Assembly (NCBI GenBank): GCA_947486575.1
Contig: CANKUB010000018.1
Coordinates: 1 to 51,266, forward strand
Direction of reading: 5' to 3'
Source of the DNA: Betaproteobacteria bacterium
GTDB taxonomy: Bacteria > Pseudomonadota > Gammaproteobacteria > Burkholderiales > SG8-41
Length of the DNA: 51,266 nt
Shown: positions 32,110 through 40,348 of the stretch, piece by piece
Layout: every line of letters begins with the position of its first letter
How positions within the stretch are numbered: position 1 is the first letter of the stretch
The notes under the pieces: generated by a model
Told to the model about the DNA's origin: nothing
Databases searched by the model: none
What the model saw: the letters and a program-made list of their open reading frames with translations, nothing else
Program-made: the position numbers and the translations under genes

Positions 32110-33368
32110 CGAAATGGAAAAAAAATCTACTGGTGGGCGCAGTGGTGGCGGGGGCGCTTGCGCCGTGGCTGACTGGTGTTACCGAGGCCAACGAACCGGG
32201 CATCATTGAATTCAATCCGGCGGAAGTCAGTCGCATACTGAGTCACGGGCCGTGGCCGATGAATTGGTCGCCCGATCCATCGAACCGCGTGTCGGGTAGC
32301 ACGCATGCAGTTGATCTGGGCGAGCGTTTGTTCTTTGACGAAAAACTTTCGGTGAAAGAAAATGTCTCGTGCGGCACCTGCCACGTGGCCGAATACAACT
32401 GGACGGATGGCGTCAAGCGCAACCAGGGTCAGGCGATGGTCGATCGCAATACACCCACGCTGATGAATATGCGTCATCACCGCTGGTTCGCGTTGGATGG
32501 CGCGGCGGATAGTTTGTGGGCACAAAGCATGCGTCCGATCGTGGACCCGCGCGAGCTGGCATCGAACGCCACGCATGTGGCGCAGTACGTGCGCAAAGAT
32601 GCAGATTTGTCTTGCCGCTATGAAAAAACCTTTGGCGTCAGCCCGGCAAAACAAGACGATGAAACCGTGCTGGTGGGCGTAGGCAAGGTGATGGCGGCGT
32701 TTCAGGAAACGCTGGTGACGGAATTCACGCCGTTTGATCAATTTCGCGATGCGCTGGCGCGCGGCGACAAAGCGGCTGCCGCGCTGTATCCGCGTGACGC
32801 CAAGCGCGGCTTGCAGATTTTTGTCGGCAAGGGCAATTGCAGCACCTGCCACACCGGGCCGATGTTCACCAACGGGGAGTTTCACGATGTTGGCGTGTCA
32901 CATTTCATTGATGGCGACAGCAAAAAAGTGGATGGCGGACGTCACGATGGCATCAAAAAACTGATGGCCAGCAAATTCAATCTGCTGGGGCCCTACAACG
33001 ACGACACAACACGCGCCACGGCAATCAAGACCACGCACGTTAAACCGGAGCACCGTAATTTTGGCGAATTCAAGGTGCCATCACTGCGCAATGTGGGGTA
33101 CACCGGGCCGTACATGCACAGCGGCGAAATGCTGACACTGGATCAGGTGGTGCGTCACTATTCTGATTTGAACGTAGATCGCTTACATGCGGATGGCGAA
33201 AGCCTGTTGAAGCCGCTCAAACTGACGCAACGCGAATCGGCGGATCTGGTGGCGTTTCTGCAATCGTTAAATATGGATCGCGCACCGCCGTGGCGCGGCA
33301 AAGAATACGCAAACCCGCCGTGTGTGTTGAACGCCAGGGCGGCGGCTGACGATACTTACGCGCCGTGA
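32106..33368 (+). CDS. Diheme cytochrome c peroxidase/MauG-superfamily protein
   Basis: A 420-residue exported protein with two c-type haem sites, CGTCH (near 93) and CSTCH (near 248), the signature arrangement of the CcpA/MauG superfamily, and the conserved MRHHRWFALDGAADSLWAQ, PSLRNVGYTGPYMHSGEM and F-F-D-x-x-L-S segments. The N-terminal 29 residues are a signal peptide or anchor. Family members reduce peroxide in the periplasm or oxidise protein residues (MauG, MbnH); which applies here cannot be decided. It overlaps the genes on both sides (ATGA at 32106; TGATG at 33366-33370), so it is part of a four-gene operon. Confidence 0.88.
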   Translation: MTKWKKNLLVGAVVAGALAPWLTGVTEANEPGIIEFNPAEVSRILSHGPWPMNWSPDPSNRVSGSTHAVDLGERLFFDEKLSVKENVSCGTCHVAEYNWTDGVKRNQGQAMVDRNTPTLMNMRHHRWFALDGAADSLWAQSMRPIVDPRELASNATHVAQYVRKDADLSCRYEKTFGVSPAKQDDETVLVGVGKVMAAFQETLVTEFTPFDQFRDALARGDKAAAALYPRDAKRGLQIFVGKGNCSTCHTGPMFTNGEFHDVGVSHFIDGDSKKVDGGRHDGIKKLMASKFNLLGPYNDDTTRATAIKTTHVKPEHRNFGEFKVPSLRNVGYTGPYMHSGEMLTLDQVVRHYSDLNVDRLHADGESLLKPLKLTQRESADLVAFLQSLNMDRAPPWRGKEYANPPCVLNARAAADDTYAP

Positions 33369-34348
33369 TGCGTGTGGTTTGCGTGGCGTGCATGCTGTTG
33401 ACTGCCGCACTCGGCGTGTCGCTGGGTAACGCCAGCAACGCTCAGGCGCAAGCCTATCCATCCCGCTCGGTGCGATTGATTGCGCCTTCGCCCGCAGGTG
33501 GGCCATCGGATTTTGCCGCGCGCCTGCTCGCACCCAGACTCGGCGAGTATCTCAGGCAAAACATCGTGGTTGATAACCGGCAGAGCGTTAACGGCGTGAT
33601 CGCCACAGAGATGGTGGCCAAGGCGCCGCCCGATGGCTTAACGCTCGGCATCGGCAATAATGGAACGCATGTGATCAACGTGGGGCTGTACAAAAGCCTG
33701 CCGTACGATCCGATTCGCGATTTCATCGCGGTGTCGCAACTGATTTCCAATGGCTCGGCGCTGGTCGGGCACATTAAATTTGGGCCCAGAACGCTGAAGG
33801 AGCTGATCGCCTACGCCAAGGCGAATCGCGGCAAAATCAATGTCGGTGTCGCTGGCGCAAATGGTGCGGTAGGTACAGAGGTATTCAAATCCGCCATGGG
33901 CATCGTGCTGAATAACGTGCCGTATAAAGGCAGCGCGCCAGCGGAAGTTGCGGTGATCTCCGGTGAGGTGGAAGTGGTGCAACTGTCAGTGCCGGTGGTG
34001 GCGCCCCATTACAAGGCAGGGCGGCTGAAAGTTTACGGCATCATGAGTGCGAGGCGTTCGCCGCTGCTGCCGGATATACAAACCATTTCCGAGCAGGGCA
34101 TTACGGGCTACGAGGCGTCGGGCAACTGGCATGGGGTGTTCGTGCCGGCGAAAACGCCGGATCGCATCGTGCGCATACTGCATCGCGAAATCGTGCGCGT
34201 GTTTGAGTCGCCGGATATCAAGGAGATTGTGTCAAATCGCGGCAGTGAATTGATCGTGAGTACACCGGAGCAGTTCGCGGCGCAGTTAGGCCGCGAGGTG
34301 CCCAAGTTTCGCAAGATCATGCTTGATGCGGGTATTGTGCCGCAATAG
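33368..34348 (+). CDS. Bug/TctC-type periplasmic binding protein 6
   Basis: A 326-residue protein. Signal peptide ending NAQAQA. Landmarks: YPSRSVRLIAPSPAGGPSDFAAR, VVDNRQSVNGVIATE, PPDGLTLGIGNNG, LPYDPIRDF, NVGVAGANGAVGTEVFK and VPYKGSAPAEV. The usual NRPGAGG loop is changed to NRQSVNG and PDGYT to PDGLT, so it is a divergent member and may have an unusual ligand. ATG 33368 is chosen within the TGATG overlap with the peroxidase gene. Last gene of the exported-redox operon. Confidence 0.85.
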   Translation: MRVVCVACMLLTAALGVSLGNASNAQAQAYPSRSVRLIAPSPAGGPSDFAARLLAPRLGEYLRQNIVVDNRQSVNGVIATEMVAKAPPDGLTLGIGNNGTHVINVGLYKSLPYDPIRDFIAVSQLISNGSALVGHIKFGPRTLKELIAYAKANRGKINVGVAGANGAVGTEVFKSAMGIVLNNVPYKGSAPAEVAVISGEVEVVQLSVPVVAPHYKAGRLKVYGIMSARRSPLLPDIQTISEQGITGYEASGNWHGVFVPAKTPDRIVRILHREIVRVFESPDIKEIVSNRGSELIVSTPEQFAAQLGREVPKFRKIMLDAGIVPQ

Positions 34349-34358
34349 GGTTAATTTA

Positions 34359-34376
34359 TAACTATTTGTTTTTAAA
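34359..34376 (+). repeat. Dispersed 18-bp element, copy 13
   Basis: TAACTATTTGTTTTTAAA, 16-18 of 18 identical to copy 4, directly before the Shine-Dalgarno AAGGA of the CMD gene. Confidence 0.8.
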
Positions 34377-34384
34377 GGAAAATT

Positions 34385-35026
34385 ATGACTGAATCGGCCA
34401 GGCACGCACCCGCTGTCAAACAAAAAAAGCAAATGCGTTTCGATATTTTGCGCGAGCGTCTGCCGCGTCTGTCACCTGAAAAACTCACAGCCGAACAGAA
34501 GAAAGTCGCCGCCGACATTACCGCCGGCCCGCGCAAAGATGTGCGTGGCCCGTTTGTGCCGATGATGCGTAGCCCCGGCTTGACTGGGCCGACGCAGGCG
34601 CTGGGCGCGTATATTCGTTGGGGTGTCAAAGTGCCGTTTCGGCTGGCGGAATTGGCAGGCTTGATGGCGGCGCGCGATTGGTCATGTCAGTACGAGTGGG
34701 CGGTGCATGTGCCACACGCGCTGCGTGGTGGCCTGAGTCAGGACACCATCGATGCACTCGCCGAATGCCGTCGCCCGGCCAAAATGAAAGCCGATGAAGC
34801 GATTGTCTATGATTTTGTGAATGAGCTACTTAAAAATCGCAGCGTTTCAGATACCACCTATGCGCGCGCCGTCAAACGCTTTGGTGAAGAAAGCGTGGTT
34901 GATCTTGTCGGCGTGGTGGGCTACTACGCAATGATTGCGATGTTGATGAATGTGGCGCGCACCGCGCCACCCAATGGCATGTTGCCACTGGCGGCACTGC
35001 CGCAGTATGCGAAGCCCGTGGTGTAG
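34385..35026 (+). CDS. Carboxymuconolactone-decarboxylase-like protein, cytoplasmic
   Basis: A 213-residue all-helical CMD-family protein without a signal peptide. RLPRLSPEKLTAEQKKVAADI, SRDPG-like VPMMRSPGL, FRLAELAGLMAARDWSCQYEWAVHVPHALRGGL and VVDLVGVVGYYAMIAMLMNV are the family segments. It lacks the CxxC of AhpD but keeps the E-W-x-x-H pattern of the catalytic region. ATG 34385 has AAGGA upstream. A closely similar but exported paralogue lies on the opposite strand at 35319-35981; both share layout through the full domain. Confidence 0.82.
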   Translation: MTESARHAPAVKQKKQMRFDILRERLPRLSPEKLTAEQKKVAADITAGPRKDVRGPFVPMMRSPGLTGPTQALGAYIRWGVKVPFRLAELAGLMAARDWSCQYEWAVHVPHALRGGLSQDTIDALAECRRPAKMKADEAIVYDFVNELLKNRSVSDTTYARAVKRFGEESVVDLVGVVGYYAMIAMLMNVARTAPPNGMLPLAALPQYAKPVV

Positions 35027-35046
35027 GGCGCAATCCCTATTGCGCC
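35027..35046 (+). terminator. Perfect hairpin after the CMD gene
   Basis: GGCGCAAT, loop CCCT, ATTGCGCC, right after the stop codon (35024-35026). It resembles widely scattered GTAGGGCGCAAT-type intergenic palindromes. Confidence 0.55.
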
Positions 35047-35318
35047 GCATGATTACGTAAAGCACAAACACATCCGGCGCAATGCGCTTCGTCCTTCGGC
35101 AAGCTCAGGACAGGCCTATTGGCGCCCTGCGTGTTGCGGGTTACGAGTTGGCAGTAACGTGTAGTCCGGAAGAAGAACATGGTTTTTCATGGTCGTATTC
35201 CAGGGAAGTAATGGCGATCACCCCGAAGGTTTACTTGCCGGAGAACGATTCCCGGATTTCGCTGCGCTGCATCTGGGCTGCGTTCTGCTGTCCTATGCGC
35301 AACAGGTGGCGTAGCCGT
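35047..35318. other. Intergenic region with repeat copy B
   Basis: Holds the second copy of the TTCGACAAGCTCAGGACAGG-type repeat at 35093-35119. On the minus strand a frame ends in the tail LLRIGQQNAAQMQRSEIRESF and a stop (near 35236), which may be the end of a lost gene, but no start or domain is visible. Nothing else is supported. Confidence 0.4.
35093..35119 (+). repeat. TTCGACAAGCTCAGGACAGG-type repeat, copy B
   Basis: CCTTCGGCAAGCTCAGGACA continuing GGCCTA; differs from copy A (22473-22499) at two or three positions. Confidence 0.7.
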
Positions 35319-35981
35319 CTATTTGCTCAGCACAGCCAGCGGCGGTGCCACGCCACCCGGCAACGCCTGCTGCGCCACATTAAGCACCATCGCCAGCATG
35401 GTGTAGTAGCCGGTCAAAGCAACTAGGTCGATCACGCCGCGCTCGCCGAATTTATCCAGCACGGCCTTGAACGTGGCGTCGCCGACGGTCTTGGTTTCGT
35501 GCAATTCCTTGCAGAATTGGTAGATGATTGTTTCGTCGTCCTTCATCGCGGCGGGGCGTTTGCCTTGCGCAAGATCGGCGGCCACGGCGGGGTCGAGTCC
35601 GGCTTTCAACGCCAGTGGATGATGTGCGATCCATTCCACCTGTGCGTTCCATTGCCTTGCGGTAATCAATATCGCGAATTCGTTCAATCGTAGCGGCAGC
35701 GAGCTGTTGTAACGAAGATACTCGCCGACCTTTTGTGTGCGGCTCATCAAATCCGGGCTGCGCAGGAACAGTGCGTTGGGGCCATCCGGATTGAGCCGTC
35801 CGCGCGGCCCGCTGGCGATTTCGCGCGCTGCCTTGAGCTGTGCTTCAGTCATTTCGCTTTCGATCAGCGGTTTGAAACGGGGTGTCTGTGCGTGCGCCGT
35901 CATGCATGCCAATGCCAGCAGGCCAGCGGCCGCGATGGAAACGGCTTTCAGGATTGTGGTTGTGTTCGCTATGTTGGTCAT
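35319..35981 (-). CDS. Carboxymuconolactone-decarboxylase-like protein, exported
   Basis: A 220-residue paralogue of the gene at 34385. A signal peptide (residues 1-31, TTILKAVSIAAAGLLALACM then AHAQ) precedes the CMD domain (LNEFAILITARQWNAQVEWIAHHPLALKAGL, VIDLVALTGYYTMLAMVLNV). Again no CxxC is present. ATG 35981 follows GAGGAG by 7 bp, while the longer frame to 36080 has no such signal. An exported CMD-family protein next to a cytoplasmic paralogue suggests they act on the same compound in two compartments, an inference. Confidence 0.82.
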   Translation of the reverse strand: MTNIANTTTILKAVSIAAAGLLALACMTAHAQTPRFKPLIESEMTEAQLKAAREIASGPRGRLNPDGPNALFLRSPDLMSRTQKVGEYLRYNSSLPLRLNEFAILITARQWNAQVEWIAHHPLALKAGLDPAVAADLAQGKRPAAMKDDETIIYQFCKELHETKTVGDATFKAVLDKFGERGVIDLVALTGYYTMLAMVLNVAQQALPGGVAPPLAVLSK

Positions 35982-36001
35982 GGTGAATCTCCTCGGAAGT
36001 G

Positions 36002-36014
36002 AACAAATGGTTAC
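36002..36014 (-). repeat. Partial copy of the dispersed element, copy 14
   Basis: AACAAATGGTTAC, half of the consensus, between the CMD gene and the ThDP-enzyme gene. Confidence 0.45.
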
Positions 36015-36175
36015 CCGGCAATATACGCGCTGTACTTGCCGGTGTGATGAATAGCAAAGTGCCGGTGGATGTCCGTTCATGATATGGATGACGGCGCATC
36101 CAAGGCGCTGGACGCGGGATTTGTCCGCGCCATAGAATACGTCTCCCTTCTTGCTTACTTCTGAGAGAGTTCTTC

Positions 36176-37879
36176 ATGCCCAAAACCACCGGAGCACGTT
36201 ATTTCGCCGAAGTCATGAAAGGTTACGGCATCACGCACGCGTTTTTTGTGCCGACGATTTTGATGGATGCGCTGGCCGAGATGGATGAACTGGGCATCCA
36301 GAAAATTCTTACGCATGGCGAAAAGGCCGCCGCCTATATGGCCGATGGCTATGCGCGGGCGGCAAATCGCCCTGCCTTGTGCATGGGGCAGCAGATTGGT
36401 GCTTCGAATATTGCGGCGGGTTTGCGCGATGCGTACATGGCGGGCGCACCGGTGATTGCGATTACGGGCGGGCCGGGCACGCCAGGGCGTTATCGTCATG
36501 CGTATCAGGAGGTAGAAGATTTTTCACAGTTTGATTCGATGACCAAGCTCAATCTGCAACTGGACGACGTATCACGCTTGCCCGATTTGATGCGCCAATT
36601 GTTTCGTGCGGCGACGACCGGCGCGCCCAAGCCGGTGCATTTGCGTCTGCGTGGCTCGCATGGTCAGGGCATCGAGTGCGAGGCGGATTTACCCGAGCCG
36701 ATCATTGAAAAAGCGTATGCAGCGGTGCCCGCGTACCGGCCTGAACCGGAGCTTGAACGTGTCAAAGCTGCATTGGCAGTGCTCGCCAAAGCGCAGCGCC
36801 CGATCATTGTGGCGGGCGGTGGCGTTACGGCATCGGGTGCGCAGGCTGAATTGGTGGCGTTTGCTGAAAAGCTCCAGATTCCCGTGGCGACTTCGTTAAA
36901 TGCCAAGGGCGCAATACTGGATACGCATCCGCTGGCGGTGGGCGTGCCCGGCGTCTACTCGCGAGAGTGTGCGAATCGTGCGATTGCCGAGGCTGATCTG
37001 GTGATGTTCATCGGCAGCCACGCCGGTGCGCAGGTCACGGCCAACTGGAAAATTCCTGCGCCGGGCGTCACCGTGATTCAAGTCGATATCGATGCGCAGG
37101 AACTGGGCCGCAATTATCCCAATGCCGCGTCGGTGTTGGGGGATGCCAAAGCAACTTTAAGGCATTTGATCGCGTTGGCTTCCGGGCCATCAGCGGGGGC
37201 AAAAGCGTGGTGCGTGCGCACGCAGCAAATCGTTGCTGATTGGCGCGCCAGCGTGGCCGCGCAGTACAACTCTGACGCGTCGCCGATGCGTCCGGAGCGC
37301 ATTTGCAAAGAGATCAATGATGCGCTGCCCGCCAACGGCGTGGTGGTCTCGGATACCGGACACGCAGGCATGTGGACAGGGCAGTTGATTGAAATGCGCC
37401 ATACAACACAGCGCTACATTCGCTGTGCAGGCTCGCTGGGCTGGGGCTTGCCGGGGGCGATGGGCGTGAAATGCGCATTGCCGGATCAGCCGGTGGTACT
37501 GTTCAGCGGCGATGGTGGTTTTTATTATCACATTGCCGAACTCGAAACGGCAGCGCGTCACGGCATCAATCTGGTGATGGTGGTCAATAACAACAGCTCG
37601 CTCAATCAGGAAATTCCGCTGGTGGGCGACGCCTACGAAGGCAAACGTGGCGACAAGTACAAGCCGGATGAGATGTGGCGATTTTCAAAAACGGCTGATC
37701 TTGCCAAAGTGGCCGAAGCCATGGGTTGCGTGGCTTTCCGTGTGGATACACCCAAGGCGCTAAAAGAAGTGTTGCCGCGCGCATTGGCGATGACCAAGCC
37801 CGTGCTGATCGATGTGATCAGCGATGACACCGCGCTGGCGCCAGCGGCGTGGACGCCCGGGGGCAAGGGTGGTCATTAA
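36176..37879 (+). CDS. Thiamine-diphosphate-dependent enzyme (acetolactate-synthase-like)
   Basis: A 567-residue ThDP enzyme with three domains: the PYR domain with the activating Glu in ILTHGEKAAAYMADGYARA (near 47), a central nucleotide-like domain (195-330, VAGGGVTASGAQAELV), and the PP domain with the ThDP-Mg motif FSGDGGFYYHIAELETAARHGINLVMVVNNNSS (near 445). Such proteins act as 2-oxoacid decarboxylases or carboligases; which substrate applies cannot be told. It ends inside the start of Bug gene 7 (11-bp overlap), so both are translated from one transcript. ATG 36176 has GAGAG upstream. Confidence 0.88.
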   Translation: MPKTTGARYFAEVMKGYGITHAFFVPTILMDALAEMDELGIQKILTHGEKAAAYMADGYARAANRPALCMGQQIGASNIAAGLRDAYMAGAPVIAITGGPGTPGRYRHAYQEVEDFSQFDSMTKLNLQLDDVSRLPDLMRQLFRAATTGAPKPVHLRLRGSHGQGIECEADLPEPIIEKAYAAVPAYRPEPELERVKAALAVLAKAQRPIIVAGGGVTASGAQAELVAFAEKLQIPVATSLNAKGAILDTHPLAVGVPGVYSRECANRAIAEADLVMFIGSHAGAQVTANWKIPAPGVTVIQVDIDAQELGRNYPNAASVLGDAKATLRHLIALASGPSAGAKAWCVRTQQIVADWRASVAAQYNSDASPMRPERICKEINDALPANGVVVSDTGHAGMWTGQLIEMRHTTQRYIRCAGSLGWGLPGAMGVKCALPDQPVVLFSGDGGFYYHIAELETAARHGINLVMVVNNNSSLNQEIPLVGDAYEGKRGDKYKPDEMWRFSKTADLAKVAEAMGCVAFRVDTPKALKEVLPRALAMTKPVLIDVISDDTALAPAAWTPGGKGGH

Positions 37880-38825
37880 GTTGCTGGCGCGGCTGTGGAT
37901 TTGCGCGCCGCTGGTGGTGGGCGTCGCGCAGGCGCAGGAATTTCCGGTCAAACCCATTCGTATCATTGTGGGTCCCGGCCCGGATATAGTCGCGCGCATG
38001 TTCGGGCAGAAGTTCACCGAGGCATGGGGGCATCAAACCATTGTTGAACAGCGTCCGGGCGGTGGTGGCGTCATTGCGACGGAAATGGTGGCCAAGGCGC
38101 CGCCGGATGGTTACACGCTGTTGTTGTCGAGCGCGGCTTACACTATCAACGCCGTGTTGCAACCGGGGCCCTTCGATCTGGTGCGTGATTTTGCATCGAT
38201 TGCGCTGTGTGCGACATCGCCCTTCATATTGAGTGTGCATCCTTCGGTGCCGGCAAAATCGGTGCAAGAACTGATCGCACTGGCAAAAGCCAATCCGGGC
38301 CAACTGGTGTATTCGTCGTCAGGCAATGGCACGCCACCGCATCTGGCGGGGGAAATGTTCAAAACCATGGCAAAGGTGGATATTCTGCATGTGCCGTACA
38401 AGTATGCGACACCCGCATTGGTAGATGTGGTGAGCGGACAGGTGCAGATCATGTGGCCGATCATGTCGATCTCGCTGCCGCAGGTGCAGGCGGGCAAGCT
38501 GCGCGGCTTGGGTGTGAGCACGCGCGAGCGTACGCGACTGGCGCCGCAGTTGCCGACGATCGCGGAATCAGGATTGCCGGGCTACGAAATCATCGGTTGG
38601 AACGGACTGATCGCACCGGCGAAAACGCCCGCTGCCGTGGTGAATAAAATCAATGCGGAAGTCAATCGCCAGCTCAAGGTTTCTGAGTTGCTGCAGCGAC
38701 TGGCGCAATCCAGCTACGATCCGGCCAGCGACAAAAATTCGCCAGAGCAATTTTCCGATTTTGTACGCGCTGAAATTGCCAAGTTTGCCAAACTGGTAAA
38801 AGATTCGGGCGCGAAGATCGATTGA
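37869..38825 (+). CDS. Bug/TctC-type periplasmic binding protein 7 (short ligand loop)
   Basis: About 318 residues from the GTG at 37869. Signal peptide ending VGVAQAQ. Landmarks are FPVKPIRIIVG-PGPDIVAR, EQRPGGGGVIATE, PPDGYTLLLSS, and VYSSSGNGTPPHLAGE with VPYKYATP. The first ligand loop is four residues shorter than in the other seven Bug proteins: the usual V-P-F-x-P-G-G-x-x-D is reduced to V-G-P-G-P-D. The start is uncertain: GTG 37869 has GGGGGCAAGG upstream and overlaps the ThDP enzyme; TTG 37881 is the alternative. The longer frame from 37824 is not supported. Confidence 0.8.
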   Translation: MVIKLLARLWICAPLVVGVAQAQEFPVKPIRIIVGPGPDIVARMFGQKFTEAWGHQTIVEQRPGGGGVIATEMVAKAPPDGYTLLLSSAAYTINAVLQPGPFDLVRDFASIALCATSPFILSVHPSVPAKSVQELIALAKANPGQLVYSSSGNGTPPHLAGEMFKTMAKVDILHVPYKYATPALVDVVSGQVQIMWPIMSISLPQVQAGKLRGLGVSTRERTRLAPQLPTIAESGLPGYEIIGWNGLIAPAKTPAAVVNKINAEVNRQLKVSELLQRLAQSSYDPASDKNSPEQFSDFVRAEIAKFAKLVKDSGAKID

Positions 38826-38884
38826 TGTCGTGAGGCTGAGAGCGGTGCGCCTTGTGTGGAGGTCGTGCGTAAGAATTAAATATT

Positions 38885-38903
38885 TTTAAAAACAAATACT
38901 TAG
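38885..38903 (-). repeat. Dispersed 18-bp element, copy 15
   Basis: TTTAAAAACAAATACTTAG, in the leader of the MmgE/PrpD gene. Confidence 0.75.
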
Positions 38904-38931
38904 AGTAATTCACTATTATCCACACCACCGC

Positions 38932-40287
38932 ATGACGAACATTACCCATCGACTGGCACGCCATGCCATCGCGACACCTTTTGAGGCACTGCCACCGGTA
39001 AATCTGGATGCTGCGCGGCTGCTGATGCTGGATACGCTGGCAGTCGCGTGGGCGGGAGCGGACGCACCCGGCTGTCAGCAAACACACGCGCTAATGGCAG
39101 ACGAAGGCGGGCGCGGCGATGCGCATGCCTGGGTCTTTGGTGGACGACTGCCAGCGGCTTCAGCAGCGTTCATCAACAGCATGACCGCTGCTGCGATTGA
39201 ATATGACTCGATTGGCCTGGGTGTGGCCGTGCATGTCCATGTTGCCGTGTTACCGGCGGCACTAGCAATCGCCGAGCGGCAGCAAGTTTCCGGGCGTGAA
39301 TTTCTGGCGGCGCTGGTATTGGGTTGCGATATCACACATCGTTTTGCGGCAGCAGCGGCGTATCCAAATCGCGGCTTTCATTACACGGCGGCGATGGGTG
39401 GGTTTGGCGCGGCGGCTGCCTGCGCGCGATTGTTGCATCTTAATGTCGAGCAAACACAGCACGCGCTGGGTCTCGCATTTTTGCAGGCATCCGGCACGCA
39501 GCAGGCGAATATTCAGCCGTCACTCAGCAAACGACTGTTGTCGGCGTTTGCCGCACGCGCTGGCGTGTATGCCGCGCTACTGGCGCAACGCGGTATCACT
39601 GCGCCACCGGATGTGATCGAAGGCGCGTTCGGGTTTTATGCTTTGTACCAGCCAGGCGATGCTGAAAAGCTCACGCAGGATTTGGGCAGGCGCTTCGACA
39701 ACGATCAGGCCAGCATCAAAATGTATCCGAGTTGCGGCTGCAATCACACGGCGCTTGATGCCACGCTGCAACTGGTCAGGCAATATGATCTCAAGCCCGA
39801 TGATGTGCTGGCGATTGAGGCCACCATCACGCCGTACATTGAGCGTATCGTCGGCGGTGATTATGATCCCAGTGGGGATGCACAAGTGGCCGCGCAATTT
39901 AATCTGCGTTACTCGATAGCCTGCGCACTGGTGCGCCGTCGCCTCGGCCTCGCCGAAATTCAGCCCGACGCGGCGCGTGATCCGTTGATTGCTGCGCACT
40001 TGGGCAAGATCACGTGCAAAGTGGATGCAACTCAAAGCGGCACGCGTGGCCCGGTGGTGGTACGCATGCGCACGCGGTTGCACGGAGAAATTTCCTGCCG
40101 CGTGGAAGACGTGGCGGGCAGCAAGGACAATCCGGTTCCGCCGTCTGCCGTCGAAGACAAACTCAAAGAGTGTTTCAGTGTGGGTGTGAATCCGCTCAGT
40201 GCTGTGCAGGTTGCACGGTTGACGGCACGCGTGCAGGATTTACATCAGATGCCCGACATGGCGCAATTTTTCAGCGGCATTCTATAA
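38932..40287 (+). CDS. MmgE/PrpD-family protein
   Basis: A 451-residue member of the MmgE/PrpD family, a group that includes 2-methylcitrate dehydratase and the fungal cis-aconitate decarboxylase. DAARLLMLDTLAVAWAGADAPG, EYDSIGLGVAVHVHVAVLPAALAIAERQ, GGDYDPSGD and the C-terminal helical/beta domain fit the family. In the second segment the usual D-D-T-H pattern is replaced by Y-D-S-I, so the typical dehydratase residues are not all present. Substrate unknown. It is transcribed alone, 106 bp after Bug gene 7 and 61 bp before the MFS gene, which lies in the same orientation. Confidence 0.82.
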   Translation: MTNITHRLARHAIATPFEALPPVNLDAARLLMLDTLAVAWAGADAPGCQQTHALMADEGGRGDAHAWVFGGRLPAASAAFINSMTAAAIEYDSIGLGVAVHVHVAVLPAALAIAERQQVSGREFLAALVLGCDITHRFAAAAAYPNRGFHYTAAMGGFGAAAACARLLHLNVEQTQHALGLAFLQASGTQQANIQPSLSKRLLSAFAARAGVYAALLAQRGITAPPDVIEGAFGFYALYQPGDAEKLTQDLGRRFDNDQASIKMYPSCGCNHTALDATLQLVRQYDLKPDDVLAIEATITPYIERIVGGDYDPSGDAQVAAQFNLRYSIACALVRRRLGLAEIQPDAARDPLIAAHLGKITCKVDATQSGTRGPVVVRMRTRLHGEISCRVEDVAGSKDNPVPPSAVEDKLKECFSVGVNPLSAVQVARLTARVQDLHQMPDMAQFFSGIL

Positions 40288-40348
40288 GGTGAATCATTGA
40301 TGTTCAGCCAGCGACGATGCGAACGAACACGCGAGCACTGAACGCAGC

